Assembly (NCBI RefSeq): GCF_023566355.1 | Contig: NZ_JAKNSW010000001.1 | Span: 62,001-126,000 of the forward strand | Origin: Mesoplasma sp. JKS002658 | GTDB lineage: Bacteria > Bacillota_I > Bacilli_A > Mycoplasmatales > Mycoplasmataceae | DNA length: 64,000 nt | Direction: 5' to 3' | Shown here: one piece after another, positions 46,889 to 58,513 of the stretch | How the letters are laid out: every line of letters begins with the position of its first letter | How positions within the stretch are numbered: position 1 is the first letter of the stretch | Notes under the pieces: generated by a model | What the model was told of the DNA's origin: nothing | Seen by the model: the letters and a program-made list of their open reading frames with translations, nothing else | Databases searched by the model: none | Position numbers and translations under genes: made by a program

Positions 46889-46891
46889 GTT

Positions 46892-47878
<987 letters not shown>

Positions 47879-48079
47879 TTTTTCACCTCGATAAGATTGT
47901 AAACGTTTTATTTGTTAATGTGCTAACTAGCAAAAGAAGCGTGGTTTGGAATAGTGTTAAAGTTCTTCGACTGGTAATTTTCAAACTACTTACCAACAAC
48001 TTAAAATTATAGTCATTGTGGTCTTAATGTTATAATTAGAGAGTTAAAAAAGTATTTTAAAAACGAAAAGGAAAAGAGA

Positions 48080-48826
48080 ATGAAAAACAAAGTTATTTTT
48101 GGAAACTGAAAAATGAACGGAACTAATGCTGACATTAAAGCCTTCTTAAAAACAGTTGATAAGAAAGCAAAAAATGATAAAGTAATTGCTGGGCTAGCAG
48201 TTCCTTTCACTGCTTTAGAAACTGCGATTAAAAAAGCAAAAAATATTAAGATTGCTGCAGAAAATGTGCACTGAGCAGAAAATGGAGCTTACACTGGTGA
48301 AGTTTCAATTCCAATGTTACAAGAATTGGGAGTAGAATATGTCGTAATTGGTCACTCTGAACGTAGGGAAATGTTTGGTGAAACTGATGAAGCAGTTAAT
48401 AAAAAAGCGCTTGCCTTGTTAAAGGCAGGAATGGTGCCAATTTTGTGTTGTGGAGAAACTTTAGAAACTTATGAAAACAAGAAAACTAATAAGTTCGTTT
48501 CTGATCAAATTAAAAAAGGATTCAAAGATATTTCTGCTGAAGATGCTAAAAAAGTAATTGTTGCCTATGAACCAATTTGAGCAATTGGTACAGGTAAAAC
48601 TGCTACCCCTGAAATTGCTCAAGATGTTTGTGCAACAATTCGTGAAACTTTAGGAAAGGTTTATAACAAAACTATTGCTAAAGAAATTGCGATTCAATAT
48701 GGTGGTTCAGTGAAACCAGCTAACATTAAAGATTTAATGAAACAAAAAGATATTGATGGCGCTTTAGTTGGTGGAGCTTCTCTAATTGCTGAAGATTACC
48801 TTGAATTAATCAACTATAACAAATAA
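48080..48826 (+). CDS. tpiA: triosephosphate isomerase
   Basis: TpiA interconverts DHAP and glyceraldehyde-3-phosphate. The 248-residue protein shows IFGNWKMNGT, the electrophile His in VIGHSERR, the catalytic Glu in VAYEPIWAIGTGKT and [11 protein letters not shown]. Two TGA codons stand at conserved Trp positions. The upstream extended -10 is TGTTATAAT at 48028-48036. It leads a tpiA-HAD-gpmI operon. Confidence 0.97.
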
Positions 48827-48854
48827 TTTATTACAGATAGATAGGATTTAGTCG

Positions 48855-49673
48855 ATGGAGATTAAACTATTAGTTTTAGATATGGATGGCACTACCTATT
48901 ATAAGGGTGGTGAGATTGTTCCTGCTAATGTCAAACCAATTCAAACCGCTTTAAAGCAAGGGGTGGAAGTGGTGATTGTGACTGGTCGCCCCGCCTTAGC
49001 TCCTCAAAATAAGTTGGTGGAAAATGGGTTTGCTTTTCAAAATGCGATTATCGCTGCTTGTAATGGAGCTTGTATCTATGATTTTGTTGAGGATAAACTT
49101 TTAAAATCAAGTTCAATTCAAGGTGATCAAGCCCAAGTATTGTTTGATTTAATTACCAAATTTCCTGAAGTTGAGCTCTGAGGTTATGTGGATAATTTAA
49201 CCCAAGTAGTTCATACCAGAAACGACCATCATACTTCTGGTTGAGAATTTGAAAGTCACTTTTTTCAAGGAGAATACTTGTGATATCAAAATGTTAAGTC
49301 TCAGATTAACCAAATGCAGTTTTTTAAGTTTCTTGCTTTTAATGTGAGTCAAGAATTTCTGCAAGCAATGCAAGAATTGAACTTTGAGACTGCTTTATCA
49401 GCAAGTGACCAAACTTTAGAGATTAATGCTCAAGGAATTAATAAAGCGTTTGCAGTGAAGTGAATCGCTCAACAGTTGAACATTACTCCTGATCAAATTA
49501 TGAGTATTGGGGATGGAATGAATGATTTGCCAATGATTGAATATGCCTCTCATGGAGTAGCGTTAAAAAATTCAGTTGCTGCAGTGCAAAAGGCTGCTGC
49601 AATCCATATTGATAAAACTAATGTTGAAGGTGGAGTTGCTGAAGCGATCAACCAGTACATATTGAAAAAGTAA
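48855..49673 (+). CDS. Cof-type HAD-IIB phosphatase
   Basis: The 272-residue protein has motif I LVLDMDGTTYYKGG, motif II VIVTGRPALAP, a C2B cap between residues 85 and 190, and motif IV SIGDGMNDLPMI followed by GVALKNSV. The location between two glycolytic genes suggests a metabolite-repair or sugar-phosphate role, but that is inference. The spacing to tpiA is 28 bases and to gpmI 16 bases. Confidence 0.88.
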
Positions 49674-49689
49674 GAAAGAAGGATTAATT

Positions 49690-51276
49690 GTGAAAGCTAA
49701 ACAACCAATTTTATTAGCAATTTTAGATGGATGAGGAATTGCACCCGATAATAAGGGTAATGCTGTTGCTGATGCAAACATGGAGTTTGTCAAACAACTC
49801 CAAAAAGAATACCCTTGAGTACAAGCGCATGCTGCAGGAACATGAGTTGGTCTCCCTGAAGGGCAGATGGGAAATTCAGAAGTTGGTCATATTCATTTAG
49901 GTGCAGGGCGAATTAATCCTGAATCACTAATGAAGTTAAATAATGCAGTTAAAGATAACAGCATCAGTACTAATGCTGAAATTGTTGCTGCTTTTAAAAA
50001 TGTTAAGGATAACCAAACTTCTTTACACTTAATGGGATTGTTTTCTGATGGGGGCGTACATGCCCATATGAATCATATGATTGCAGTCTATGAAGCAGCA
50101 GTAAAGTATGGGTTGACTGATATTAAGTTTGATTTGATTACTGATGGAAGAGACACAGCAGCCAAAGTGGCTAAGAGTTATATCAAAACTCTATTACAAG
50201 TAATTGCAAAAAATAATAATGTTGGGGTGATTGCTTCTATTAATGGTCGCTACTATGCGATGGATCGTGACAAACGTTTTGACCGAGTAGAAAAAGCTTA
50301 TCAAGCAATCACTACCCATAAAAATACTCCAAGTTTTACTGATCCACTGGCTTATCTAGATCAAGAATATGGTCAAGGACTAGATGATGAAATGATCGTG
50401 CCAGCGTTCAATGAAGGGGTGGAAGGATTGAAGAGTGGTGATAGTATCATCTTTACCAATTTCCGTCCTGATCGTGCTATTCAAATGGCTTCGGTGATGA
50501 CTAATCATGATTATTTAGCTTGAAAAGATGACAACTTCAAAGGTGCAACTTTTTTGGGCGATAAAATTTACTTTGTTTCAATGATGAAATATGCTGATAG
50601 CGTTACTTCTTCTCACATTGCTTATCCACCTCATCTGGTTGTAAATACTCTTGGGCAAGTGTTAAGTCAGAGAGGATATCAACAATTAAGAATCGCTGAA
50701 ACTGAAAAAATTGCTCACGTAACCTTTTTCTTTGATGGAGGTAATGATTACTTCAAAAATGGTTTAGCAACTCCTGAAGAAGTTAGTTTAACAGGAGCAA
50801 GTATTGATTTAATTTCCTCACCAAAAGTAGCAACTTATGATTTAAAACCAGAAATGAGCGCTCCAGAAATTACTAGTCGGTTGATTGAGGAAGTTAAAAA
50901 AGCAGAATTTGATGTTATTATTCTTAACTTTGCTAACTGTGATATGGTTGGTCATACTGGTAATTTGGAAGCAACAATTAAAGCAGTTCAATGTTTAGAC
51001 CATCAGTTAGAAGCAATTTATAACGTTTTTGTGAAGGAATATAAGGGAATTATGATTATTACTGCTGATCATGGGAATGCTGAAGTAATGATTGATGAAA
51101 AAGGTCAACCAAATAAGAAACACACTAACGATTTAGTACCGATTATTATTACTGATAAAAACTTAAAACTTCGTCAAAATGACCCAGCAATTGCTGATGT
51201 CGCACCAACAATTTTAGAGTTGCTTGGTGAAGACATTCCTGCAGAAATGAGTCAACCAAGTTTAATTGAAAAATAG
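49690..51276 (+). CDS. gpmI: 2,3-bisphosphoglycerate-independent phosphoglycerate mutase
   Basis: GpmI interconverts 3- and 2-phosphoglycerate with a Mn-dependent phosphoserine mechanism. The 528-residue protein starts at GTG, 6 bases after GAAGGA. Visible blocks are LLAILDGWGIA (metal site), MGNSEVGH with the catalytic Ser, FSDGGVHAH, TDGRDTAA and the late metal site ADHGNAEVM. It is somewhat longer than the typical 510. A terminator follows 20 bases downstream. Confidence 0.96.
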
Positions 51277-51296
51277 TCATTTAAACTCTATAATCT

Positions 51297-51328
51297 TAAA
51301 AAACCTTAGTATATAACTAAGGTTTTTT
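51297..51328 (+). terminator. intrinsic terminator after gpmI
   Basis: Stem AAAACCTTAGT / ACTAAGGTTTT with a short loop and a T-run. Confidence 0.88.
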
Positions 51329-51388
51329 GTTGAAATTTATTATCAATTTCTCCTTTTTATTTTGCACAGGTTAAAATGAAAAAAGACA

Positions 51389-51418
51389 ATGAGAGGTTTC
51401 TTCAAAAACCTCTTTTTA
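51389..51418 (+). terminator. second terminator-like hairpin
   Basis: Stem AGAGGTTT / AAACCTCT with a 6-base loop and T5, about 60 bases after the first one. No gene lies between them, so it may be a backup or the end of a small transcript. The region 51277-51573 holds otherwise only AT-rich sequence and promoter-like repeats. Confidence 0.6.
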
Positions 51419-51573
51419 ATTCCTCTCTTTGAACTAATATTAATTACTTAATTTTAGTTATCTTAGATAAAAGTGTTAAAATTATATAAATTACTAAAAG
51501 TTAGTTAAATAGTCTGATAATTAAGATAAAAAAACAGATTATCTAATTAATAAGATGAAACTAAGAGGAGAGA

Positions 51574-52485
51574 ATGATGAAAAATTTATTAGCAATTTTA
51601 AGTGCTATTGGTTTAACCGTTGTTGCTTCTACAAGCATTGTTGCTTGTACAACCAAAACTGATGATGGAAAAAGTGATATCGCTTCTCAATTGGCTGCCG
51701 CCTTGAAAGATAATAAGGTTTTAACTGATCGAGTTGATAGCTTACTAGCTCAAGTCACTGACTATCAAACTACTATTGATCGTTTGAATAATCAAATTAC
51801 TGTTTTACAAAATCAATTAAGTGTTGCTAATGCAACAATTAGTGCTAATAAAGTCACCATTACCAAGTTAACTAATGATAACCAAGTTTTGCAAGATAAA
51901 GTTGCTAGTTTAAATAGTGAATTGAGTGATGCAAGTGCTAATAAAGCGACCTTAGAACAACAAATTAATACTGCTAATCAAACGATCAGTGATAATCAAA
52001 ATATAATTAGTGGTTTAACTACAAAAAATGAAAGCTTAACAAATCAAGTTAAGGATTTAACTAATGATAAAACTAGTTTGCAAAATCAACTAAACCAAGC
52101 TAATCAAACGATTACTGATTTGAACTCACAACTTTCAATTACTAATGCCACGATTGCTGCAAATCAAAAAACTATCACTGATTTAAATGCTCAACTTAAT
52201 GAATATCTTGGATCAGAAAAATGGTATTTAGATTCTTCTGACTCAACCAATCGTACGATTACAAGAAAAATGAAAAATGGTAATACTTGAGTTATCGAAC
52301 AATGAGTTATTCGAAAGGCAAATTATCCTTACGCTTATACTGATTATTATGTTAATGGAGTAAAACTAGGTTTAAGCCCTGCTGCAAATCCAAATAACTC
52401 TTCATCATCAGCATTATGAAAATCACTAGGATTTAGCATTGTTCGTGGTAGTGATGGTCAAGTTTTCTTTCGATCTCTTAGTTAG
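51574..52485 (+). CDS. surface lipoprotein with long coiled-coil repeat
   Basis: The 303-residue protein begins with a lipoprotein signal peptide whose lipobox SIVAC makes Cys25 the lipidated residue. Residues about 45-215 are a continuous coiled coil built from repeating units such as ANQTISDNQ, ANQTITDLN and ATIAANQKTITDLN, rich in Asn, Thr, Gln and Ser with Leu/Ile at heptad spacing. The C-terminal 85 residues form a small globular part containing WVIEQWVIRKANY (TGA Trp). It is likely anchored outside the membrane as an extended rod. The function is unknown. AGGAG precedes the ATG. Confidence 0.8.
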
Positions 52486-52503
52486 TAGTGTCCTTTATTT
52501 TTA

Positions 52504-52533
52504 AAACAACTTATTTTTCTAAGTTGTTTTTTT
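52504..52533 (+). terminator. intrinsic terminator after lipoprotein
   Basis: Stem AAAACAACTT / AAGTTGTTTT with an 8-base loop and a T-run. Confidence 0.85.
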
Positions 52534-52586
52534 ATTTTTGGTGCTTGAAAAGTTCACGAAGTTTTTTAAGTTTTGAGGGTTGATAA

Positions 52587-52595
52587 TGATAAAAT
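52587..52595 (+). promoter_or_regulatory. extended -10 before small ORF and mgtA
   Basis: TGATAAAAT matches the element seen before 11956 and 55723. It lies 27 bases before the small ORF. Confidence 0.5.
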
Positions 52596-52622
52596 AAGAA
52601 AAATAACTTTAGAAAAGGAACT

Positions 52623-52745
52623 ATGATAATGAAAAAATTACAAGCTTATGTTGAAGATTATCCTCACTCGAGACTTTGTCAAAATTTATATCAACAACGA
52701 AGTGGTACTTTAAATTATGTTATTCCTTTTACTTTCAACTGTTAA
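52623..52745 (+). CDS. 40-residue ORF upstream of mgtA, possible leader peptide
   Basis: The short frame reads MIMKKLQAYVEDYPHSRLCQ and continues for another 20 residues to its C-terminal FNC. AAAGGA lies at 52613-52618, with ATG at 52623 or 52629. It stands between the promoter-like element and mgtA, whose start is 52 bases after its stop. Magnesium transporter genes in enterobacteria have regulatory leader peptides (MgtL), but there is no sequence similarity to that peptide here. It could also be a remnant or a free-standing small protein. Confidence 0.4.
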   Translation: MIMKKLQAYVEDYPHSRLCQNLYQQRSGTLNYVIPFTFNC

Positions 52746-52797
52746 TAAAGTAATTTAAAATGCCATTTTCGTTTAACCAACTGAAAGGGGTAAAGAA

Positions 52798-55617
52798 ATG
52801 GTCCAAAATAGATCGTTGAAAAGAAGAAAAACTCGCACTAAGAAAAAGGGAGTGGCTAAAACTAGGTTCGCTAACGAGAAAAACATTAAAACACTTTCAC
52901 AAATGAGTCAACAAGAATTATTAACTAATTTTGGCATTAGTGAATTTGGATTGACCAATAGTGAATACCAACGTTTAGCAGAAAAATATGGTCCAAACCA
53001 AATTGAAAAACAACATTTTGCTTGAATAAAGGAATTTATCAAGAATTTTTTTGGTCCTTTTAACATCATTCTTCTTTTAATTTCGGTCTATAACTTTATT
53101 TCTTATTTTACCAATGCTTTTGCCTTTGACCATAAATTAGGTGACCTTTTTGATTTGGTCGGTGCTCTGATTGTTTTGTTAATGGTGCTTATTAGTGGAA
53201 CAGTTTCATACGTCCAAACAATCCGAACTTATTATTCAACTAAGAAAATTTCTGCAATCGTGGAGAGTAAAACTAATGTTATTCGCAAAAAAATTGATAG
53301 TAAGAACGAAAAATATACCACAGTAAATAAAGCTAACCAGTTAAGTTTGATTAAACTTGGTGAGGAACTAAACGTTCAAAGTTTAGTTCCTGGGGATTTA
53401 ATTTATTTAGCCAGTGGTGATATGGTTCCAGCTGATGTCCGGATTATTATGTCTACAGACTTATTTATTAATCAGTCTTCTTTAACTGGTGAATCACTCC
53501 CTGTTGAAAAACATGCGACTAGTAAGCATAACAATAATATTTTAGACTTAGAAAACATTTGTTATACAGGAACTAGCGTCGTGTCTGGTAGTGCTTTAGC
53601 GATGGTAGTAGCGACTGGTTTAAATACTTATTTTGCTACGATTAGTAAATCAATTGCTGAACGTCGACCTGATGGTAACTTTATTAAAGGAGTGAAGGCG
53701 GTTACCAAAGTTTTAGTTGTTTTCATGTTAATTATGGTACCGATTGTTTATCTAATTAATGGAGGAGTCGGTTATGCTCACAATCCTGGTGCAACAGGAG
53801 GGGATAACCCGTGATTGAAAGCGGTCTTTTTTGCTGTGGCAGTTGCAGTGGGATTAACTCCAGAAATGTTACCTTTAATTGTAACTACTAACCTTGCTAA
53901 TGGAGCTACAAAAATGGCTAAACAAAAGGTAGTTGTAAAACAATTGGATGCAATTCAAGCTCTGGGAGCAATTGATATTTTAGCCACAGATAAAACTGGA
54001 ACTTTAACCAATGATAAGATTGAGTTAATTGAATTTAAAACTGTTGATAAAAAGGCTGATCCGAACTTGTTAAAGTATCTTTATGTGAACGCTTATTTTC
54101 AAACCGGATTAAAAAACCCGATGGATAATGCAGTTATTGACTATGTTAAACATAATAATTTTAACTTTAATACGCATAATGAAATTCAAAAAATTGATGA
54201 GATTCCTTTTGATTTTAACCGGAGAAAGTTAACCATTGCTGCTGAAATTGAACACGATGGGCGCGTATTGATTACTAAAGGAAGTATGGAAGAAGTTTTA
54301 AATTCGTGTGACCGAGTTTATTACAAGGGTAAAGTGATTAAACTGACTGAGTCATTAATTAAACAAATCAAAGCCTACTACGAAAAAATGAATAATGACG
54401 GAAAGCGGGTTTTAGGATTAGCTTATAAGGCAATTACTGGTAAGAAAACAAGTTTTTCACCAAAAGATGAGCAAAAATTGATTTTCATGGGTTATGCTAC
54501 TTTTTTAGATTCACCAAAACCTTCAACAACAAAAATGATCAAACTTTTGAAAAAATATGGGGTTGATTTAAAGATTTTAACTGGAGATAACGAACCAGTT
54601 ACCCGCGCAGTTTGTAAAATGGTGAACCTAGAAATTAAAGGTTTAGTCACAGGGGAATTAATTGAAAACGCCAGTGAATATGAATTGAAAAAGATTGTTG
54701 AAGATAACAACATTTTTGTGAAGTTAAACCCGTTGCAAAAGGTAAAAATTATTCAAGTTTTAAAAGAAAATAATCATACTGTTGGGTACATGGGGGATGG
54801 AATCAACGATGCGCCTGTCTTAAGACAAAGTGATGTTGCAATATCAGTTGCTAATGCTACTGATATTGCTAAAGATGCTAGTGATATTATCTTGTTAGAA
54901 AAGTCATTATTAGTCTTAGAAAAAGGAATCGTTCAAGGTCGAACAATCTTTGGAAATATTTTGAAATACATTAAGTTGACGACAGCTTCAAATTTTGGAA
55001 ATACCCTTTCAATGATTATCGCTAGTGCTTGATTACCTTTCCTTCCGATGCAACCAGTGCAAATTTTGTTTCAAAACTTAATTTATGATATGTCCCAATT
55101 TGCGATTGCTGTTGATCGAGTTGATGATGTCTTTATTAGAAGTCCGCAGCGGTGACGGGCTCAAGAAATTGTTCCATTCGCTTTAATTAATGGAGCAATT
55201 TCTTCAATTTTTGATGTAGCCACCTTTGCGATTTTAGGTTATGGCTATAATCTGATTGATCAATATAACAATTTAAAGGGAAGTGTGGTTGATACAAAGA
55301 ATATTGCTGTGCAAATGTTTAACGCTGGATGATTTATGGAAGGATTAATGAGCCAAGTGATGGTGGTTCAAGTGTTGAGAACTGAAAAAATTCCGTTTGT
55401 CCAATCTCGGGCAACTTGACCATTGAACTTGACAACAGGATTTGTCATTGGTTTAGGATTTGTCATTGGTTATGCTGAACCAATTGCTAATGTTTTGGCG
55501 ATGAGTCCTCCAGAAGTATCTTATATTGGCATTTTGATTGCACTTTTACTTGGTTATGTTATTCTTGCTCAAGGAGTCAAAATGCTTTACAAGAAAGTTT
55601 TCCATACGTGGTTGTAG
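52798..55617 (+). CDS. mgtA: magnesium-translocating P-type ATPase
   Basis: The 939-residue P3B-type ATPase imports Mg2+. The phosphorylation motif is TDKTGTLTND with Asp398. Also visible are LTGESLPVEKH in the actuator domain, ILTGDNEPVTRAV, MGDGINDAPVLRQSDVA and membrane blocks AVAVGLTPEMLPLIVT (M4, with the family TPEMLP) and WLPFLPMQPVQILFQN. The basic N-terminus of about 40 residues is typical. Several TGA Trp codons occur. GAAAGGGG precedes the ATG. A terminator follows at once. Confidence 0.94.
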
Positions 55618-55620
55618 GTG

Positions 55621-55649
55621 AAAAACTCAAGGTAAAACTTGAGTTTTTT
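55621..55649 (+). terminator. intrinsic terminator after mgtA
   Basis: Stem AAAAACTCAAG / CTTGAGTTTTT with a 6-base loop and a T-run. Confidence 0.88.
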
Positions 55650-55687
55650 ATTTAGTAGGGAAATAATTTTCTGGTTTTAAAGCATAA

Positions 55688-55696
55688 TGATAAAAT
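55688..55696 (+). promoter_or_regulatory. extended -10 of the RhaD-like/tsaEB operon
   Basis: TGATAAAAT lies 27 bases before the ATG at 55723, following the mgtA terminator. Confidence 0.5.
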
Positions 55697-55722
55697 AGAG
55701 TTATTGATTTAAGGAGAAAGCA

Positions 55723-56592
55723 ATGAAGTTTAATAGTTCGGTTTCAGGATCAAGTATTTTGCGTACTCTAGGAGATGTAGCAACAACATTTTCTGGATTT
55801 GGGTGAATTCCAGGTGATGTTGGTAGTCAAAGCATCGTTCTTAATGATAGTGATGTTGAAGTTTATTTCACTGATGAATTTAATCCTGCTCGATTTAAAC
55901 TAAAGCACACCTATCCTAACTTAAAGAATCGGTTCATTTTAGTGACAGTTGATGGTATTCCAACCCGAAACATTAGTCTTTGAACCTCTAAAGCACATAA
56001 ATATGCAGGGATTATTCGAATTACTCCTGATGGTAAGGGTTATAGTGTGATGTGAGGTTTCAATGGTGGGGTGCCCACCCGTCGCTTCGAAGAACATTTA
56101 GCGATTCATAATGTTTCATTGGGACGGAATCCTAGTTTGGTGGCAGTGAGTTATGCTTCTCCAAGTTATCTTCAACAACTAAGTTATTCTTTTGATCAGT
56201 ATCAAGCCTCAGAGTGTAGTTATTTGTTATGAAGTGCTTATCCTGATTTAGCCAGAATTGCGCCTCAAGGAGTAGGAGTGGTTGTTAATCAAGTTGATTT
56301 GACCTCGGAATTATGAGATCAATGTGTTGAATGTTTTAGTACATATAACGCCTTAATTTTGCAATATCAGGGTGTTTTTGTCACTAGTAGTAGTTGAGAT
56401 GGAATAATGAGTCTGACCCAAAGTCTTGACCGCGCTGCTCAAGCCATCCTTGGATTTGGAGGATTGAGCAAAGTTCCAAAACTAGCAAATAAATTCTTTA
56501 CCACTTTAGCTGAATCATTGAATTTAGAGTTAAACCAAACTGTGTTGAAATCTGGACAAGAATTGTCAAAAAGAGTTAGTGATGACAAATAA
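55723..56592 (+). CDS. RhaD-like (class II aldolase fold) protein without metal ligands
   Basis: The 289-residue protein aligns by eye with rhamnulose-1-phosphate aldolase. The N-terminal part has RFILVTVDGIPTRNIS, the middle IIRITPDGKGYSVMWGFNG (compare VKVDSDGAGYHILWGL in E. coli RhaD), then APQGVGVVVN and YQGVFVTSSS, and at the end LDRAAQAILGFGGL. The zinc-binding HCH segment of RhaD corresponds to a stretch without His (VAVSYASPSY). The third His (FHGVFG in RhaD) is Gln in YQGVF, so aldolase activity is unlikely. It overlaps tsaE by 11 bases and leads that operon. Function is unknown; the fold assignment is moderate. Confidence 0.5.
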
Positions 56593-57010
56593 AGAAACCA
56601 TAAAACTAACTAGTCTTGCTGATACCAACCAGTTTGCTAAAAAAATAAGTGCAGAGGTTAAACCAGGAATGTTTTTGTTATTGGTTGGTGATTTAGGTTC
56701 TGGCAAAACAACTTTTACTAAGTTTTTGTTATCAGAATTGGGAGTCAAAGAAAAAGTAACTTCACCTTCGTTTGTGATTATGAATGAGTATGAAACTCCA
56801 ACTTTAAAGATTTGTCATCTTGATGCTTACCGGTTAGATGTTGAAGAAGATTTATTATTTTATCTTGACGCTCCAGACCAAACATTAAACATTATTGAAT
56901 GACCTAATCAAGTTAATTTTGATTATGATTCTTATCCTTGCTTAAAGTTAACTTTTGAAAAACAAACTCAAGACCAAGAACGTTTACTTACGATTGAAAG
57001 GAACAATTAA
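56582..57010 (+). CDS. tsaE: tRNA threonylcarbamoyladenosine biosynthesis ATPase TsaE
   Basis: TsaE is the ATPase that cycles the TsaB-TsaD complex during t6A synthesis. At 142 residues it has Walker A GDLGSGKTT followed by FTKFLLSELGV, then VTSPSFVIMNEYE, HLDAYRLD and IIEWPNQV (TGA Trp). ATG at 56582 or the GTG one codon earlier are both possible. It is followed by tsaB after 1 base, matching the functional pairing. Confidence 0.93.
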
Positions 57011-57011
57011 A

Positions 57012-57584
57012 ATGAACTTATTTATTGATACTTCTAATTGAAATTTAATTTTAATTTTAGAACAAGATAATTTAATTCTTGACCAGGTAGTGGTTAGAAA
57101 TACAAAAAAAGTTTCAGATTTATTATTAGTAAACATCCAAAGGTTACTTGCAAAGCATCAGTTAACGATTCAAGATATTAAACGGTTTTATTTAACTACT
57201 GGTCCAGGAAGTTATACTGGAGAAAGGGTTGGCTTAACCTTTGTGAAAACCTTAAAAGTTATTAATCCAACCTACGAAGTTTATTTAATTAACTCCTTGG
57301 CATATCAAGCAGGCAAGGGAAAAAAGGTTTCTTTACTTGATGCTCGGGGAGGAAAGTTTTATTTAGGAATTTATGATAATCAACAACCTTTGGTGGCTGA
57401 ACAAGTGATTGCAACTGATGGTTTAACAAAATTGCTTGCAACTGAAGTTTATCAAGATTTTCAAGTGGTTCAAGATTACCAGGATTGCGATTTTTCCCAA
57501 CATTATTTAACTTTAAAACCAAACTTTCAATTAACTAATGATCTTGAGTTGTTAACCCCAACTTATTTAAAACCTTTCCTTTAA
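57012..57584 (+). CDS. tsaB: tRNA threonylcarbamoyladenosine biosynthesis protein TsaB
   Basis: TsaB is the catalytically inactive ASKHA paralogue of TsaD that scaffolds the t6A complex. The 190-residue protein starts MNLFIDTSNWNL and carries the diagnostic block TTGPGSYTGERVGL near residue 60 and LLDARGGKFYLGIYD. It is shorter than Bacillus TsaB (about 230), as often seen in mollicutes. It ends the operon before a terminator and a tRNA-Ser gene. Confidence 0.92.
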
Positions 57585-57591
57585 AACCTCT

Positions 57592-57613
57592 AAGAAACTC
57601 TTGGGAGTTTTTG
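57592..57613 (+). terminator. weak terminator after tsaB
   Basis: Stem AAACTC / GAGTTT with a TTGG loop and a short T-run. Confidence 0.55.
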
Positions 57614-57646
57614 ATGGTTAAACCTTCCTTGTTTGTGGTTTTTATG

Positions 57647-57652
57647 TATAAT
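57647..57652 (+). promoter_or_regulatory. -10 element for tRNA-Ser(GCT)
   Basis: TATAAT lies 17 bases before the tRNA; the upstream bases are TTATG. No clear -35. Confidence 0.45.
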
Positions 57653-57668
57653 AATAAAGTACTATTTT

Positions 57669-57759
57669 GGGCTGATACTCAAGAGGCCGAAGAGGGCACC
57701 CTGCTAAGGTGTTAGGTCGGGTTACCGGCGCGAGAGTTCAAATCTCTCTCAGCCCGCCA
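57669..57759 (+). tRNA. tRNA-Ser(GCT)
   Basis: A class II tRNA with a long variable arm. The acceptor stem is GGGCTGA/TCAGCCC, the loop CTGCTAA gives GCT and CCA is encoded. Confidence 0.97.
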
Positions 57760-57776
57760 TTAAAAAGAAAGTGTTG

Positions 57777-57810
57777 AAAAATGATTGTCATTAAGACAAT
57801 CATTTTTTTA
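57777..57810 (+). terminator. intrinsic terminator after tRNA-Ser(GCT)
   Basis: Stem AAAATGATTGTC / GACAATCATTTT with an ATTAA loop and a T-run. Confidence 0.9.
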
Positions 57811-57871
57811 TTCTGGTTGTGCTTCTTTGTGGGTTTAATTTGCACTATAATAAGAAAAAGGATGTTTTTGG

Positions 57872-58513
57872 ATGCTAAAGAAAAAACGAAAGAATAGTGA
57901 ACTTTTTTCTGACAATTTTTTTAATAGTTTATTTTTAGTTAATAAAAATGAAAAGAAAAAGGTGTTGCGAATTGTCCAAAAAAAGGATGTTAGTTTTTTC
58001 TTGTTTTATACTGATTATCGGAACTTACCAAGCATTTTGGGTAACGGAATTTGCCAGTTAAAGAACGTGGAGTTAAAAAAAGATGAAGCCTATTATGTTT
58101 GATCATATCTTCAGCACGAAGAGTCAGTTGACTTAGAATTTGACATTTCTTCTCGAGCTTATTTTTGAAAGTGAGCCACTGATGCTGGGATTAACTTAGA
58201 AAACCTTTGTATCATTGCCTTAGATCCAGTTAAATTAGCTCAGCAAACTGTTAATGACTGAGTTTTTGATACTTCGTTAAAATTAGTGGGAGTTCACGAA
58301 ACTATTCCTGCAGAATCAATTAAATGAATTATGATTAGAAAAGAACGACCCTTAAAAAAAGTAGAGCAAATGGCTAAAATGGTCAATCCAAGCATTGAAG
58401 TTTATTATGGAAATAATTCTGAAATTAAACGTTTGAGCAAAAAGAAGGTTGCTGATCCTATGTTAGTGATTAGTGATGAGAATCCGCAGCAAGGAGAAGA
58501 AAAAAATGAGTAA
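57872..58513 (+). CDS. DarT/DUF4433-like protein, low-confidence ADP-ribosyltransferase fold
   Basis: The 213-residue protein has FFLFYTDYRNLPSILGNGI near residues 48-66. This resembles the start of DarT-type enzymes (H-x-T-x-x-x-N-L-x-x-I-L-x-x-G-I), followed by ISSRAYFWKWATDAGI and LCIIALDPVKL where DarT has its PML-Y loop and a following strand. The early His of active enzymes is a Tyr here, and there is no DarG macrodomain gene nearby, so toxin activity is doubtful. TGA codons encode Trp throughout. The tail is lysine- and glutamate-rich. It overlaps proS by 8 bases. Confidence 0.35.
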
